Shown: positions 13,293 through 19,992 of the stretch, one piece after another
Layout of the letters: each line of letters starts with the position of its first letter
How positions within the stretch are numbered: the first letter of the stretch is position 1
Origin: a virus
Direction: 5' to 3' (one strand)
IMG/VR virus record: IMGVR_UViG_3300044646_001629
Location: 1-21,575 of that record
Length of the DNA stretch: 21,575 nt
Position numbers and translations under genes: made by a program
Notes under the pieces: model-generated
What the model was told of the DNA's origin: nothing
The model's database searches: none
What the model saw: only the letters and a program-made list of their open reading frames with translations

Positions 13293-15204
13293 ACGCATTG
13301 AATTATCAAGCCAAGCCACGATTGAGCTACAGGCCGACATCGAGGGCGTACCAGCCAGGCCGACTGTGGCTATTAACGCTTACAACGGTGGCCCAGTACG
13401 CGTAGGCGGCTATCGGCACCCAGTTGTTATCGACCTGGAAAGCCTACAGACGCCAACCAGCATACCGCTATTTCGCAATCACGACAGTGACCGCATTATT
13501 GGCCATGGATCGCCAACAGTGCTGCCGCCTAACCGACTGGACATTGGCGGCGTGATTAGCGCCAGCAGCCCAGACGCTGAACAGGTTATCGACCTGGCCA
13601 AGGGTGGTTTTCCGTGGCAGGCATCGGTGGGCGTAGATGTGATTGCCAAGCCGCAGTTTTTAGCCGATGGCGAAACAGCCATGGTAAATGGATCGAGAGT
13701 AAACGGCCCCGCATACGTTGTGCGAGGTGGTGAGTTGTACGAGGTAAGTTTTGTGACACTAGGCGCAGACCGCACAACCAAAGCAACGGTGGCCGCGCAA
13801 AGAGAGGAAACTGAGAAAATGGAAGATAGAACAGAAAGCACAGACTCGGCAGACGTTCAGGGACTGTTTGACCAGATCAAAATGGAAAAACAGCGACAGA
13901 AAGAAATTGTTGACATCAGCAAGCGATACATTGAGCTAGGCTACGACGTCAGCACGGTTCAGGCAGCCGCAACCCATGCCCTCGATAACAAAACTGACGC
14001 ACAGCAATTTGAGCTGGGTCTGGTACGCAGTAGCCGCGGTGTGAACATCCGTCGCAGCAGCGGCCAAAAGCTGACCGGTGAAGTCATCGAGGCCGGCCTA
14101 GCATTGGCTATGGGCAGCGCATTCGACAGCGAAAAATACTACAAGCCGCAGGCGCTGGAAGCTGCTCGAGAAAACTGGAAGCGCGGTTTGACCGTTACCG
14201 AGTTTTTGCGCATGGCAGCCCGCAGCAATGGCTGGACGGGTGAAAGCAACAAAGACGTTAAGAGTCTGCTCAGAGCAGCATTTGCCCCAGTCGAAGCCGC
14301 AAGCGGTGTATCGACCTACGACGTATCGGGCATTTTGTCCAACGTCGCTAACAAGATGATTATGGACGCCTTTAACGCAGTCGATAACGCTTGGCGACAG
14401 ATCGCCCTCATTAGCCCAGTTAGCGACTTCAAGCAGATGGAAACGTATAGCCTAGTAGGCGACGTTGACTATGAAAAGCTGGGCCGCGGTGAGCGAATCA
14501 AACACGGTACGCTAAACGAGGTGCAGTACACCAACCAGGCCGACACCTATGCCAAGTTTATGGGCATCGACCGACGCGACATTATCAACGACGACATGGG
14601 CGCATTTAATCGCGTTCGTCAGCGTTTGGGCCGTGGAGCTGCAACTAAGCTCAACAAAGTGTTCTGGACTGAGTTTATGGACAACTCATCGTTTTTCGCC
14701 TCGGGCAACAACAACTACATCAGCGGCGCGACAACTAACCTTGCAAGTGAAGGTCTGCGCCAGGGTGTTGAAAAGTTTATGAAACAGACTGACCCAGACG
14801 GTGAGCCGTTGGGCATCATGCCACGCATTCTGCTAGTACCGCCAGAACTGGACAGCATTGCCCGTGAGTTGTTTGTTTCGACTAACAACAATACTGGCGG
14901 AGCTGCAACGACTGAGCGAGTACCAAACGCTAACGTGTTTGCTAACCGATTCATTCCGGTTTCGACCCCGTACCTAAGCAACAGCACGTACACAGGCTAC
15001 AGCACAACCGCCTGGTATCTGCTGGCTAGCCCAGCTGAAATGGCAACCATCGAAGTTGTTTTCCTCAATGGCGTGGAAACCCCGACCGTGGAAATGGCCG
15101 ACGCTGATTTTGATCTACTTGGTATTTCCATGCGAGGCTATCACGACTTCGGTGTTAACCTGATGGAAAAGCGAGCTGGGGTTAAGAGCAAAGGCGCAGC
15201 ATAG
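13279..15204 (+). CDS. Fused prohead protease and major capsid protein
   Basis: 641 residues combining two genes that are usually separate. Residues ~1-175 form an S78/U35-type prohead protease: FRNHDSDRIIGHG with His68, WQASVGVD with Ser116, and ELYEVSFVTLGADRTT with Glu155 or Asp164 as the third member. Residues ~180-250 are a charged coiled coil (KMEKQRQKEIVDI) probably acting as scaffold. Residues ~250-641 are a major capsid protein with NVANKMIMDAFN, GDVDYEKLGRGERI, FMGIDRRDIINDD, PRILLVPPEL and a C-terminal SMRGYHDFGVNL, resembling Mu gpT-like capsid proteins. Self-cleavage during assembly should release the mature subunit. The start ATG 13279 lies inside the portal's end. Confidence 0.88.
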   Translation: MSKSERIELSSQATIELQADIEGVPARPTVAINAYNGGPVRVGGYRHPVVIDLESLQTPTSIPLFRNHDSDRIIGHGSPTVLPPNRLDIGGVISASSPDAEQVIDLAKGGFPWQASVGVDVIAKPQFLADGETAMVNGSRVNGPAYVVRGGELYEVSFVTLGADRTTKATVAAQREETEKMEDRTESTDSADVQGLFDQIKMEKQRQKEIVDISKRYIELGYDVSTVQAAATHALDNKTDAQQFELGLVRSSRGVNIRRSSGQKLTGEVIEAGLALAMGSAFDSEKYYKPQALEAARENWKRGLTVTEFLRMAARSNGWTGESNKDVKSLLRAAFAPVEAASGVSTYDVSGILSNVANKMIMDAFNAVDNAWRQIALISPVSDFKQMETYSLVGDVDYEKLGRGERIKHGTLNEVQYTNQADTYAKFMGIDRRDIINDDMGAFNRVRQRLGRGAATKLNKVFWTEFMDNSSFFASGNNNYISGATTNLASEGLRQGVEKFMKQTDPDGEPLGIMPRILLVPPELDSIARELFVSTNNNTGGAATTERVPNANVFANRFIPVSTPYLSNSTYTGYSTTAWYLLASPAEMATIEVVFLNGVETPTVEMADADFDLLGISMRGYHDFGVNLMEKRAGVKSKGAA

Positions 15205-15587
15205 TGGATTTACTTGCCAACGGCGCTGAGTGGCTGCGAACGCAGCGGAAAAGCTATTTAGGGCAAACTGTGGTGTATGCCCAGGATGGTGATACCGTCA
15301 TCGTTACAGCTACCAGCGCTGAAACCAGATTTGAGACCGATACCGGCGACGGTGTTTTGTTAACTGGTAGGCAAGTGGATTGGTTGATAGACGTAGCAGA
15401 TTTAGAAGCAACGCTGGGTGCAGGGACGCGCCCGCTACCTGGCGACAGGATACAGGCCGGCAGCGGCGCATCAGCGATCCAGTACACGGTGGTACAGATC
15501 GGGGGTGAGGCTGCCTGGCGCTGGCATGATCGCCAGCAAAAGACCTTGAGAATACACAGCATTGAGACAGGAGCCGGCGCGATATGA
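15204..15587 (+). CDS. Head completion/head-tail connector protein
   Basis: 127 residues from GTG 15204, overlapping the capsid stop by one base. It is beta-rich: KSYLGQTVVYAQDGDTVIVTAT, then VDWLIDVADL and a loop with RPLPGDRI before strands ending in TLRIHSIE. This pattern ('P-x-x-G-D-x-I' after a 'D-F/W-I-V' strand) is common in small proteins placed just after the major capsid gene and likened to lambda gpFII or adaptor proteins. It should seal the portal or dock the tail. Identification rests on position, length and fold pattern, with no catalytic features. Confidence 0.65.
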   Translation: MDLLANGAEWLRTQRKSYLGQTVVYAQDGDTVIVTATSAETRFETDTGDGVLLTGRQVDWLIDVADLEATLGAGTRPLPGDRIQAGSGASAIQYTVVQIGGEAAWRWHDRQQKTLRIHSIETGAGAI

Positions 15588-16006
15588 CCAGCGTCTGGTT
15601 TGGCCTGAGAAACAAGATTAAGACACAGATCAACGGTTTGACTGGTTACGAAACCATCGTAGCCAACATACCGACGATAGACCGCGCCGAACTGACCGCA
15701 CCTAAGATTTTGGTAACGCCAGCCGACGCAACAATTGGGTTTAGAAACCGCAGCAACACCCCCAAAACCATGGCCGTTTTTGTTGCGTTTTTTGCCCCAC
15801 TTGGAACAGATACAGCGACCTGGGACGACGATGCCGAGCTGTGGCTGGGTGATGTGGAGTTGATACAGAAAAACCTGATGGACGACCCGCCCGAGGGCTG
15901 GCGAGCTATTGAGGTAGAGTGGCCAGTACCTATCAGCGAGGATAGGTGGCGAAATTACAGCCAGTTTTCAAGTGTGTTACGAGCGAGTTACGAGGAGCTA
16001 GCATGA
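15584..16006 (+). CDS. Neck/tail completion protein
   Basis: 140 residues starting at ATG 15584, overlapping the previous gene by four bases. Alternating strands and helices include ILVTPADATI, KTMAVFVAFFAPLG, LWLGDVELIQ and a final helix with SQFSSVLRASYEEL. The arrangement fits tail terminator or completion proteins (gpU or HK97 gp9/gp10 class), which form a ring at the head-proximal tail end. No sequence motif fixes which neck component it is. It ends in an ATGA overlap with the next gene and is followed by an unusual insert before the other neck gene at 17677. Confidence 0.6.
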   Translation: MTSVWFGLRNKIKTQINGLTGYETIVANIPTIDRAELTAPKILVTPADATIGFRNRSNTPKTMAVFVAFFAPLGTDTATWDDDAELWLGDVELIQKNLMDDPPEGWRAIEVEWPVPISEDRWRNYSQFSSVLRASYEELA

Positions 16007-16311
16007 TCGAGAGTATCGAGGAACTAGAAACGACGCTGACCGCTGGTATCCCCATGAGTGGCGGCCTAATGAACAAGCTAGGCGTCATTGACCGCCTACT
16101 AGACAAACTGGGCCAGCTAGTGGCGTTCATTGGCGATTTGCCTAAAGAGAAAATCCTAGAGATGCTGGGCCAGGTGTACGACGACTACATTGGGCCACTA
16201 GACATCCCAGGCATTCCTAACATCCTGATTGAAGCGCAACTGGATGCCATGCTGCGCGAAGTGTTTTTGGCTATTGCGTCAAGGATTATCGACCGTGTTA
16301 ATCAGCAATAA
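16003..16311 (+). CDS. Amphipathic helical protein of unknown function
   Basis: 102 residues from ATG 16003 (ATGA overlap with the preceding stop), preferred over an earlier in-frame ATG at 15946 that would run inside the neck gene. It has a helix LGVIDRLLDKLGQLVAFIGDLP and a C-terminal helix ILIEAQLDAMLREVFLAIASRI, with a short PLDIPGIPN turn between. The helices are amphipathic and moderately hydrophobic, so the protein could touch membranes, but there is no convincing transmembrane span or signal peptide. The family is not recognised. It opens a group of four genes that do not look like standard neck components. Confidence 0.62.
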   Translation: MIESIEELETTLTAGIPMSGGLMNKLGVIDRLLDKLGQLVAFIGDLPKEKILEMLGQVYDDYIGPLDIPGIPNILIEAQLDAMLREVFLAIASRIIDRVNQQ

Positions 16312-16675
16312 CCGCGCCCAACTTATTTTTGATTTGCTAATGCTGACCTCGCTATTGTCGTTCGGTCTAGTGCTAGGCTGCCAGCGCGGCCAGCCAAAGG
16401 TAGAAACGACCGCAAGCCGGTTTTTGAAGGATTACGCAATTGGCATGAGTGGTGCGTTTATTGAAGCAGCAGCCGCAGTGGAGAATGGTGTAATCAAAAC
16501 CGATGCAGAGCTGCTAGAGTTTTTGCAACCAGTGACTGCCCAAGCGCGCAAAGAGGCAGCCATTGGCATTGACCAGTACCTTGAAAACAACCTAAGCAAC
16601 GGCGAGCTAAAGAAATCAGACGTTACCGTACTACGCGACCTCGGGCAGCAGTTTAGGGGCGTTTATGGACGATAG
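16295..16675 (+). CDS. Putative lipoprotein
   Basis: About 127 residues. GTG 16295 is chosen because AAGGA lies nine bases upstream; ATG 16340 is the alternative and would leave a very short leader. The N-terminus has a positively charged residue, a hydrophobic core (LIFDLLMLTSLLSFG) and a lipobox-like LVLGC, so the cysteine would be lipidated and the rest anchored to a membrane. The mature part is helical: RFLKDYAIGMSGAFIEAAAAV, a GVIKTDAELLEFL segment, and DQYLENNL. An outer-spanin-like role has a fitting anchor but no family match. It overlaps the gene before and the peptidase after. Confidence 0.55.
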   Translation: MLISNNRAQLIFDLLMLTSLLSFGLVLGCQRGQPKVETTASRFLKDYAIGMSGAFIEAAAAVENGVIKTDAELLEFLQPVTAQARKEAAIGIDQYLENNLSNGELKKSDVTVLRDLGQQFRGVYGR

Positions 16676-17498
16676 CTACGGCTACAGATTAGACCTCGAA
16701 AACCGCGACGCAATTATTGAGCAATCGCCAGCGTTTTTGCTTAAAATGAGTACCGAGCCAGAGCGCGTAGACCCGCGGCCAATTTTGGTTACAGAGGATC
16801 AGGGCAGCATAGGCAGCTGCCAGGGCCACAGCCTATCGAGTTGCTTAGAGTGGTGCCACTATCTGGCGACTAAAGGCCATTACCTACAACTGAGCCGGCT
16901 ATTTGCTTACCTGGGATCGCAGCGCCTCGATGGCATTATTGGCGATAACGGCAGCACGTTACACGGTGGCGCCAGGTTAGCCAAAGACTACGGTATTTGC
17001 CCAGAAAACATCCTGCCCTACCCAGTGCCAGCGGTTTACCCCCGCGGTGGCTGGCAAAGCATGAGCAGTGCAGCCTGGGACGCAGCGACAAAATTCAAGA
17101 TCGCCACAGCGCAGTTTATCGAAACCGAGCCACAGGCTAAGACCTGGCTAGCCGCAGGAGCTGGGTTAATCAACATCGGGATCGCCTGGGGCCAGGCTAT
17201 GACGCCAGACAGCCGTGGTTGTATCAAGTCATTCAGGCCAGGTGGTGGCGGCCATGCAGTTGTACTAGGTGGCTATTTACCAGATGCAGCTGTGGGCGTC
17301 AGCAGCGGCGACGGATATTGGTATTTATTGCACAACAGCTGGTCAAAACGCTGGGGCATGAGTGGATGGGCCTATGTGGCCCCTAACGCTGTACGCCAGA
17401 TGCTGGAATCAAGATTTACGACCTTCGTTGGCCTGAGCGATATGACCGACGTCAAGCCGCGAGAAATCGATTTTACCGAGGAGAGCGCAGTAGCATGA
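16665..17498 (+). CDS. Papain-like (C1 family) cysteine peptidase
   Basis: 277 residues with a full papain-type catalytic set: oxyanion Gln46 and Cys52 in DQGSIGSCQGHS, His197 in GGGGHAVVLGGY, and Asn224 in LLHNSWSKRWG, followed by GMSGWAYV as in papains. There is no propeptide or signal peptide, so it would start active in the cytoplasm or be carried in the virion. Spacing from Cys to His (145 residues) is normal for C1 enzymes. It could cleave a host or virion protein, or act in lysis or entry. Its place in the neck/tail operon is atypical. ATG 16665 overlaps the lipoprotein gene end, so it is translated with it. Confidence 0.9.
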   Translation: MDDSYGYRLDLENRDAIIEQSPAFLLKMSTEPERVDPRPILVTEDQGSIGSCQGHSLSSCLEWCHYLATKGHYLQLSRLFAYLGSQRLDGIIGDNGSTLHGGARLAKDYGICPENILPYPVPAVYPRGGWQSMSSAAWDAATKFKIATAQFIETEPQAKTWLAAGAGLINIGIAWGQAMTPDSRGCIKSFRPGGGGHAVVLGGYLPDAAVGVSSGDGYWYLLHNSWSKRWGMSGWAYVAPNAVRQMLESRFTTFVGLSDMTDVKPREIDFTEESAVA

Positions 17499-17680
17499 TT
17501 GCAACCATGATTTTAACCCTAGCACTTGCACAGGATTGCCCTAACGGCCAATGCCAGATGCCCCAAAAGCCGGCACCAGCCGCAGCGGTGGTAGTTAGCC
17601 AGCCAGTGCGTCAGTTGGTTAGCAAGCCAGTTAAGCGGGTGCGTTTGTTTGGCCGTAAGCTGCTGCGTGGCTGCCGATGA
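17495..17680 (+). CDS. Small exported peptide, planctomycete-like
   Basis: 61 residues with a short hydrophobic leader (MIATMILTLALAQ) and probable cleavage before DCPNGQCQMP, a C-x4-C pair. A Pro/Ala/Val-rich spacer and a very basic C-terminus (KPVKRVRLFGRKLLRGCR) follow. Short secreted proteins with a 'C-P-x-G-x-C' start and Arg-rich end are a style I associate with planctomycete genomes; this is a recollection. Its function is unknown; a cationic peptide acting on an envelope is conceivable. It overlaps the peptidase gene (ATGA) and the next gene, so it is firmly within the operon. Confidence 0.58.
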   Translation: MIATMILTLALAQDCPNGQCQMPQKPAPAAAVVVSQPVRQLVSKPVKRVRLFGRKLLRGCR

Positions 17681-18111
17681 TTAACCTGAGGCTCGATTTA
17701 GCAAAGGTGCAGTTTAACGCGCGACCTGTGCTATCAGCCAAAGACAAAGGCACCAGGCGAGCGCTGGTGAAAGCCGGCGCGTTTGTTCGCAGCTTTGCAA
17801 AGCTAAGCATTAAAAAACGAAAGCGGCCAGCCGAGGAAGGGCAGCCGCCTAGAGAGGTAAAAGGGCAGTTAAAAAAGTTTTTGTTTTTTGTCGTAGACAA
17901 AGCCGAGAGCGTGACTATCGGGCCAATCAAGCTAAGCAACACCAAAGCACCTGGAACGCTGGAATACGGCGGGGCCAGAACAACGATGAGAATGGTACGC
18001 GGCAGAAAGCAAGCCGTAAAAGCCGACTATAAACCGCACCCCTACATGAACCCAGCCTTAGACAAAAACGCAGCAAAAGTACCTGAGTTATTTAAAAACG
18101 CATTTAAGTAA
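17677..18111 (+). CDS. HK97 gp10-like neck/minor tail protein
   Basis: 144 residues. The early helix KGTRRALVKAGAFVRSFAKLSI, a basic loop with KRKRPAEEGQPPRE, a strand KFLFFVVD, the TIGPIK strand and a LEYGGARTTM ... KPHPYMNPALDKN finish match the HK97 gp10/tail-completion family, in which 'G...Y-G...P-x-P-x-x-x-P-A' is the usual ending. Such proteins link head and tail. It lies directly before the tail tube gene, its expected place. The start at ATG 17677 overlaps the previous stop. Basic composition and Pro-rich loop are normal for the family. Confidence 0.78.
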   Translation: MINLRLDLAKVQFNARPVLSAKDKGTRRALVKAGAFVRSFAKLSIKKRKRPAEEGQPPREVKGQLKKFLFFVVDKAESVTIGPIKLSNTKAPGTLEYGGARTTMRMVRGRKQAVKADYKPHPYMNPALDKNAAKVPELFKNAFK

Positions 18112-18123
18112 GGATCGCAAAAT

Positions 18124-18570
18124 ATGGCAGTGCTAAAAGGCATAGACTGCAAGGTATACCGCAACACGGCTACCTATGGATCGCCAACGTGGGCGCTGGT
18201 TAACCCAACGATTGAGGTGACTGTTAACCTGGAAAACAGCACGTTTGACGCGTCCAACCGCGACAGCAACTACAGATTACAATTGCCAGCGCTAACCGAC
18301 ATCAGCGTAGATTTTCGGTTCCACAAAGACAAAGACGACGCAGATTTTTTGGCACTGGAGACCGCAGCGCAGACCCGAGTAAATTTGGATTTACTAATTC
18401 TGGACGGGCTGCAAACAGTAGCCACTAGCGATGGCTGGCGTATTTTGGGATTCTTTAGTAGCTGGACAGAATCGCAGCCGCTGGAGGATGCCATCACCGT
18501 AGACGCAACCTACGTTCCAGCAGCGGTGGCCAACGCTGTGGCAGTAGCAACGGGAACGGCGCCCCCATGA
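18124..18570 (+). CDS. Major tail tube protein
   Basis: 148 residues, beta-rich: an N-terminal GIDCKVYRNTATYGSP, WALVNPTIEVTVNLENSTFDASNRDS (a long arm-like stretch), LPALTDISVDFRFHKD, and LLILDGLQTVATSDGWRILGFFSSW with EDAITVDATYVPA. The order of a strand, a 'D-x-S-x-R' loop and a final strand set is typical of siphovirus tail tube proteins. AAGGA sits 14 bases before ATG. It is placed between the neck gene and the chaperone genes as expected. An Ala/Pro-rich C-terminus follows the fold. Confidence 0.78.
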   Translation: MAVLKGIDCKVYRNTATYGSPTWALVNPTIEVTVNLENSTFDASNRDSNYRLQLPALTDISVDFRFHKDKDDADFLALETAAQTRVNLDLLILDGLQTVATSDGWRILGFFSSWTESQPLEDAITVDATYVPAAVANAVAVATGTAPP

Positions 18571-19025
18571 TGACTTTTAGCGATGGACAGAAAACGTGGC
18601 ATCTGCGCTGGACGGTAGGCGTCTGCCGAGACTGCCAAGGATTGCCATACCTCGATGCCGAGGGCAATGAGCAGCGACTAAACCCAGGACTTATTGAGGT
18701 CTGGTTTCCAGCCCTGTTTACCAACCCTGTGCTGGTCTGCGATTTGGTTTGGGCAGCTGCTCGAAAGCAACATGCAGATCGCAGCAAAGAGCAACTAGAG
18801 GACGTACTAGCCGGCGAAGTTATAGACGCAGCCAGGGAGGCGCTACTTGATGAAATCCTAAATTTTATCAAGAGCCAGGCAGGCCGATACAAAGTGCTGA
18901 GCCTGATGAGGAAGCAGGCCAAAGTGGCACTAGAGGAAAGCTACGAGGACATAGCAAACCAATTGACGGGTACAGACTCGCTATTGAGTGTGCAGGAGAA
19001 ATCGGGATCGACCCAACTGACCTGA
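18567..19025 (+). CDS. Tail assembly chaperone, first frame (G-like)
   Basis: 152 residues. The N-terminal domain (MMTFSDGQKTWHLRWTV, a central WFPALFTNPVLVCDLVW helix, then helices ending near residue 135) resembles the GTA gp10/lambda gpG style of tail assembly chaperone. Such chaperones sit just before the tape measure and are usually made with a frameshifted extension. The final ~20 residues lose helical character at about codon 133, exactly where the -1 frame becomes protein-like. ATG 18567 overlaps the tail tube stop; ATG 18570 is the alternative. The role is inferred from order, size and pattern. Confidence 0.65.
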   Translation: MMTFSDGQKTWHLRWTVGVCRDCQGLPYLDAEGNEQRLNPGLIEVWFPALFTNPVLVCDLVWAAARKQHADRSKEQLEDVLAGEVIDAAREALLDEILNFIKSQAGRYKVLSLMRKQAKVALEESYEDIANQLTGTDSLLSVQEKSGSTQLT

Positions 19026-19036
19026 CGCTGGGCGAG

Positions 19037-19234
19037 TTGCTGCTCATGGTAGGCAGTAGGCGCAAGGCAGAATGGGCTAGGGCGGGTACAATAGCCGCAG
19101 CAGTGTATAACGTACACAAACGCAAAGGCGGCAAAACAATTAAGCCGAGCGATTTTTACAAGCCGCTAGGTGAGTCAAATGTTAGCTGGAAACAGGCAGT
19201 AGAGCAGTTTAAGAAAAGGAAACCCAAAGGATGA
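19037..19234 (+). CDS. Tail assembly chaperone, second frame (T-like part)
   Basis: At least 65 residues from TTG 19037, in the -1 frame relative to the gene before. The frame is open back to 18854, and from about 18962 it reads as protein: IDGYRLAIECAGEIGIDPTD then LTLGELLLMVGSRRKAEW, AAAVYNVHKRKG and KPSDFYKP. That C-terminal pattern ('L-T-x-x-E-L...A-R/S-R-x-x-E-W...N-V-H...D-F') is familiar as a phage tail-chaperone partner, and its conserved part starts before TTG 19037. Either an unusual start near 18962 or a frameshift from the first frame would produce the full form. It ends with an ATGA overlap to the next gene. Confidence 0.6.
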   Translation: MLLMVGSRRKAEWARAGTIAAAVYNVHKRKGGKTIKPSDFYKPLGESNVSWKQAVEQFKKRKPKG

Positions 19235-19980
19235 GCCAAGCAGAAGTAAAGACAGTTACAGACATTTTGCCCTATGTGCCAAGCAGCGCAGCGGCAGCGG
19301 GTGACGTAGCCCGAGTTGGAGGTATTTTAGGCGTAGTAGCAACCGACCTCGCAGCCAGTGAGCGCGGATCGCTAGTAGTCAATGGCACAGTCAAGCTGCC
19401 AAAGATTACCGGCGCTATTACTCGCGGCGCTAAGGTATTCTGGAATCCAACCGGCGATCCAGTCAGCGGCACAGCCGGCAGCGGCGCGGCGACCGTAACG
19501 GAAACCTCGGGCAGTTTTGTCGGCTACTGTGTGGAAAGCGTAGTCAGCGGCGACGCGTCTGTAGTGGTTTATCTGACCGGCGCAGGCGAACAGGGCGTGC
19601 AGCAAAAGCGTTTCCGAGTCACAACCGCCCAGGTCAACGCAGGGTTTACCTTGTTGCCAGCGATTGCAGGTGTTCAGTATCAGCTAACAGACCTTGCCCT
19701 GATTGCGATTGGCGGCAACGCAGCAACTGCAACCGGCGTTATGGTGCGCGGCACTCAGTCGGCCAGCGTGGTTAAGCTCATGGACGCCAAGGTAGCTGGA
19801 CTCACCCAGTCAACGCTGCTGCGAATCGGTACGGCGACCAACGGTGTTATCCTGGCCGATGGCGCATCATTTGTGCCAAACGACGCCAATACGGCTATCA
19901 CCATTATCAAGGATGGTAGCGACCTGGCGACCGCAACGCATATCGACGTTTTGATTAGTTACAAGACGGTAATCAGCTAA
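19231..19980 (+). CDS. DUF2190-type decoration protein with C-terminal extension
   Basis: 249 residues. The N-terminal ~120 match the DUF2190/capsid-cement pattern well: a VARVGGILGVVATDLAASERGSL segment, VVNGTVKLPKITGAITRGAKVFW and FVGYCVESVVSGDASVVVYL. Such proteins form small trimeric beta barrels decorating capsids. Residues 125-249 are a second beta-rich domain with little charge that I do not recognise. Its place between the tail chaperones and the tape measure is odd for a capsid protein, so it may decorate the tail or have been moved. It is the second decoration-like protein in the window, after 4094-4507. Confidence 0.75.
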   Translation: MSQAEVKTVTDILPYVPSSAAAAGDVARVGGILGVVATDLAASERGSLVVNGTVKLPKITGAITRGAKVFWNPTGDPVSGTAGSGAATVTETSGSFVGYCVESVVSGDASVVVYLTGAGEQGVQQKRFRVTTAQVNAGFTLLPAIAGVQYQLTDLALIAIGGNAATATGVMVRGTQSASVVKLMDAKVAGLTQSTLLRIGTATNGVILADGASFVPNDANTAITIIKDGSDLATATHIDVLISYKTVIS

Positions 19981-19992
19981 CGCGGGGCCGCT

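Noticed and set aside
18860-18866. A-AAT-TTT heptamer as the tail chaperone frameshift site
   Set aside because: It has the right form, but shifting there would replace about 30 good residues of the first frame with a poor Arg/Gly/Glu-rich stretch. The protein-like switch is about 100 bases later, so it is not the favoured site.
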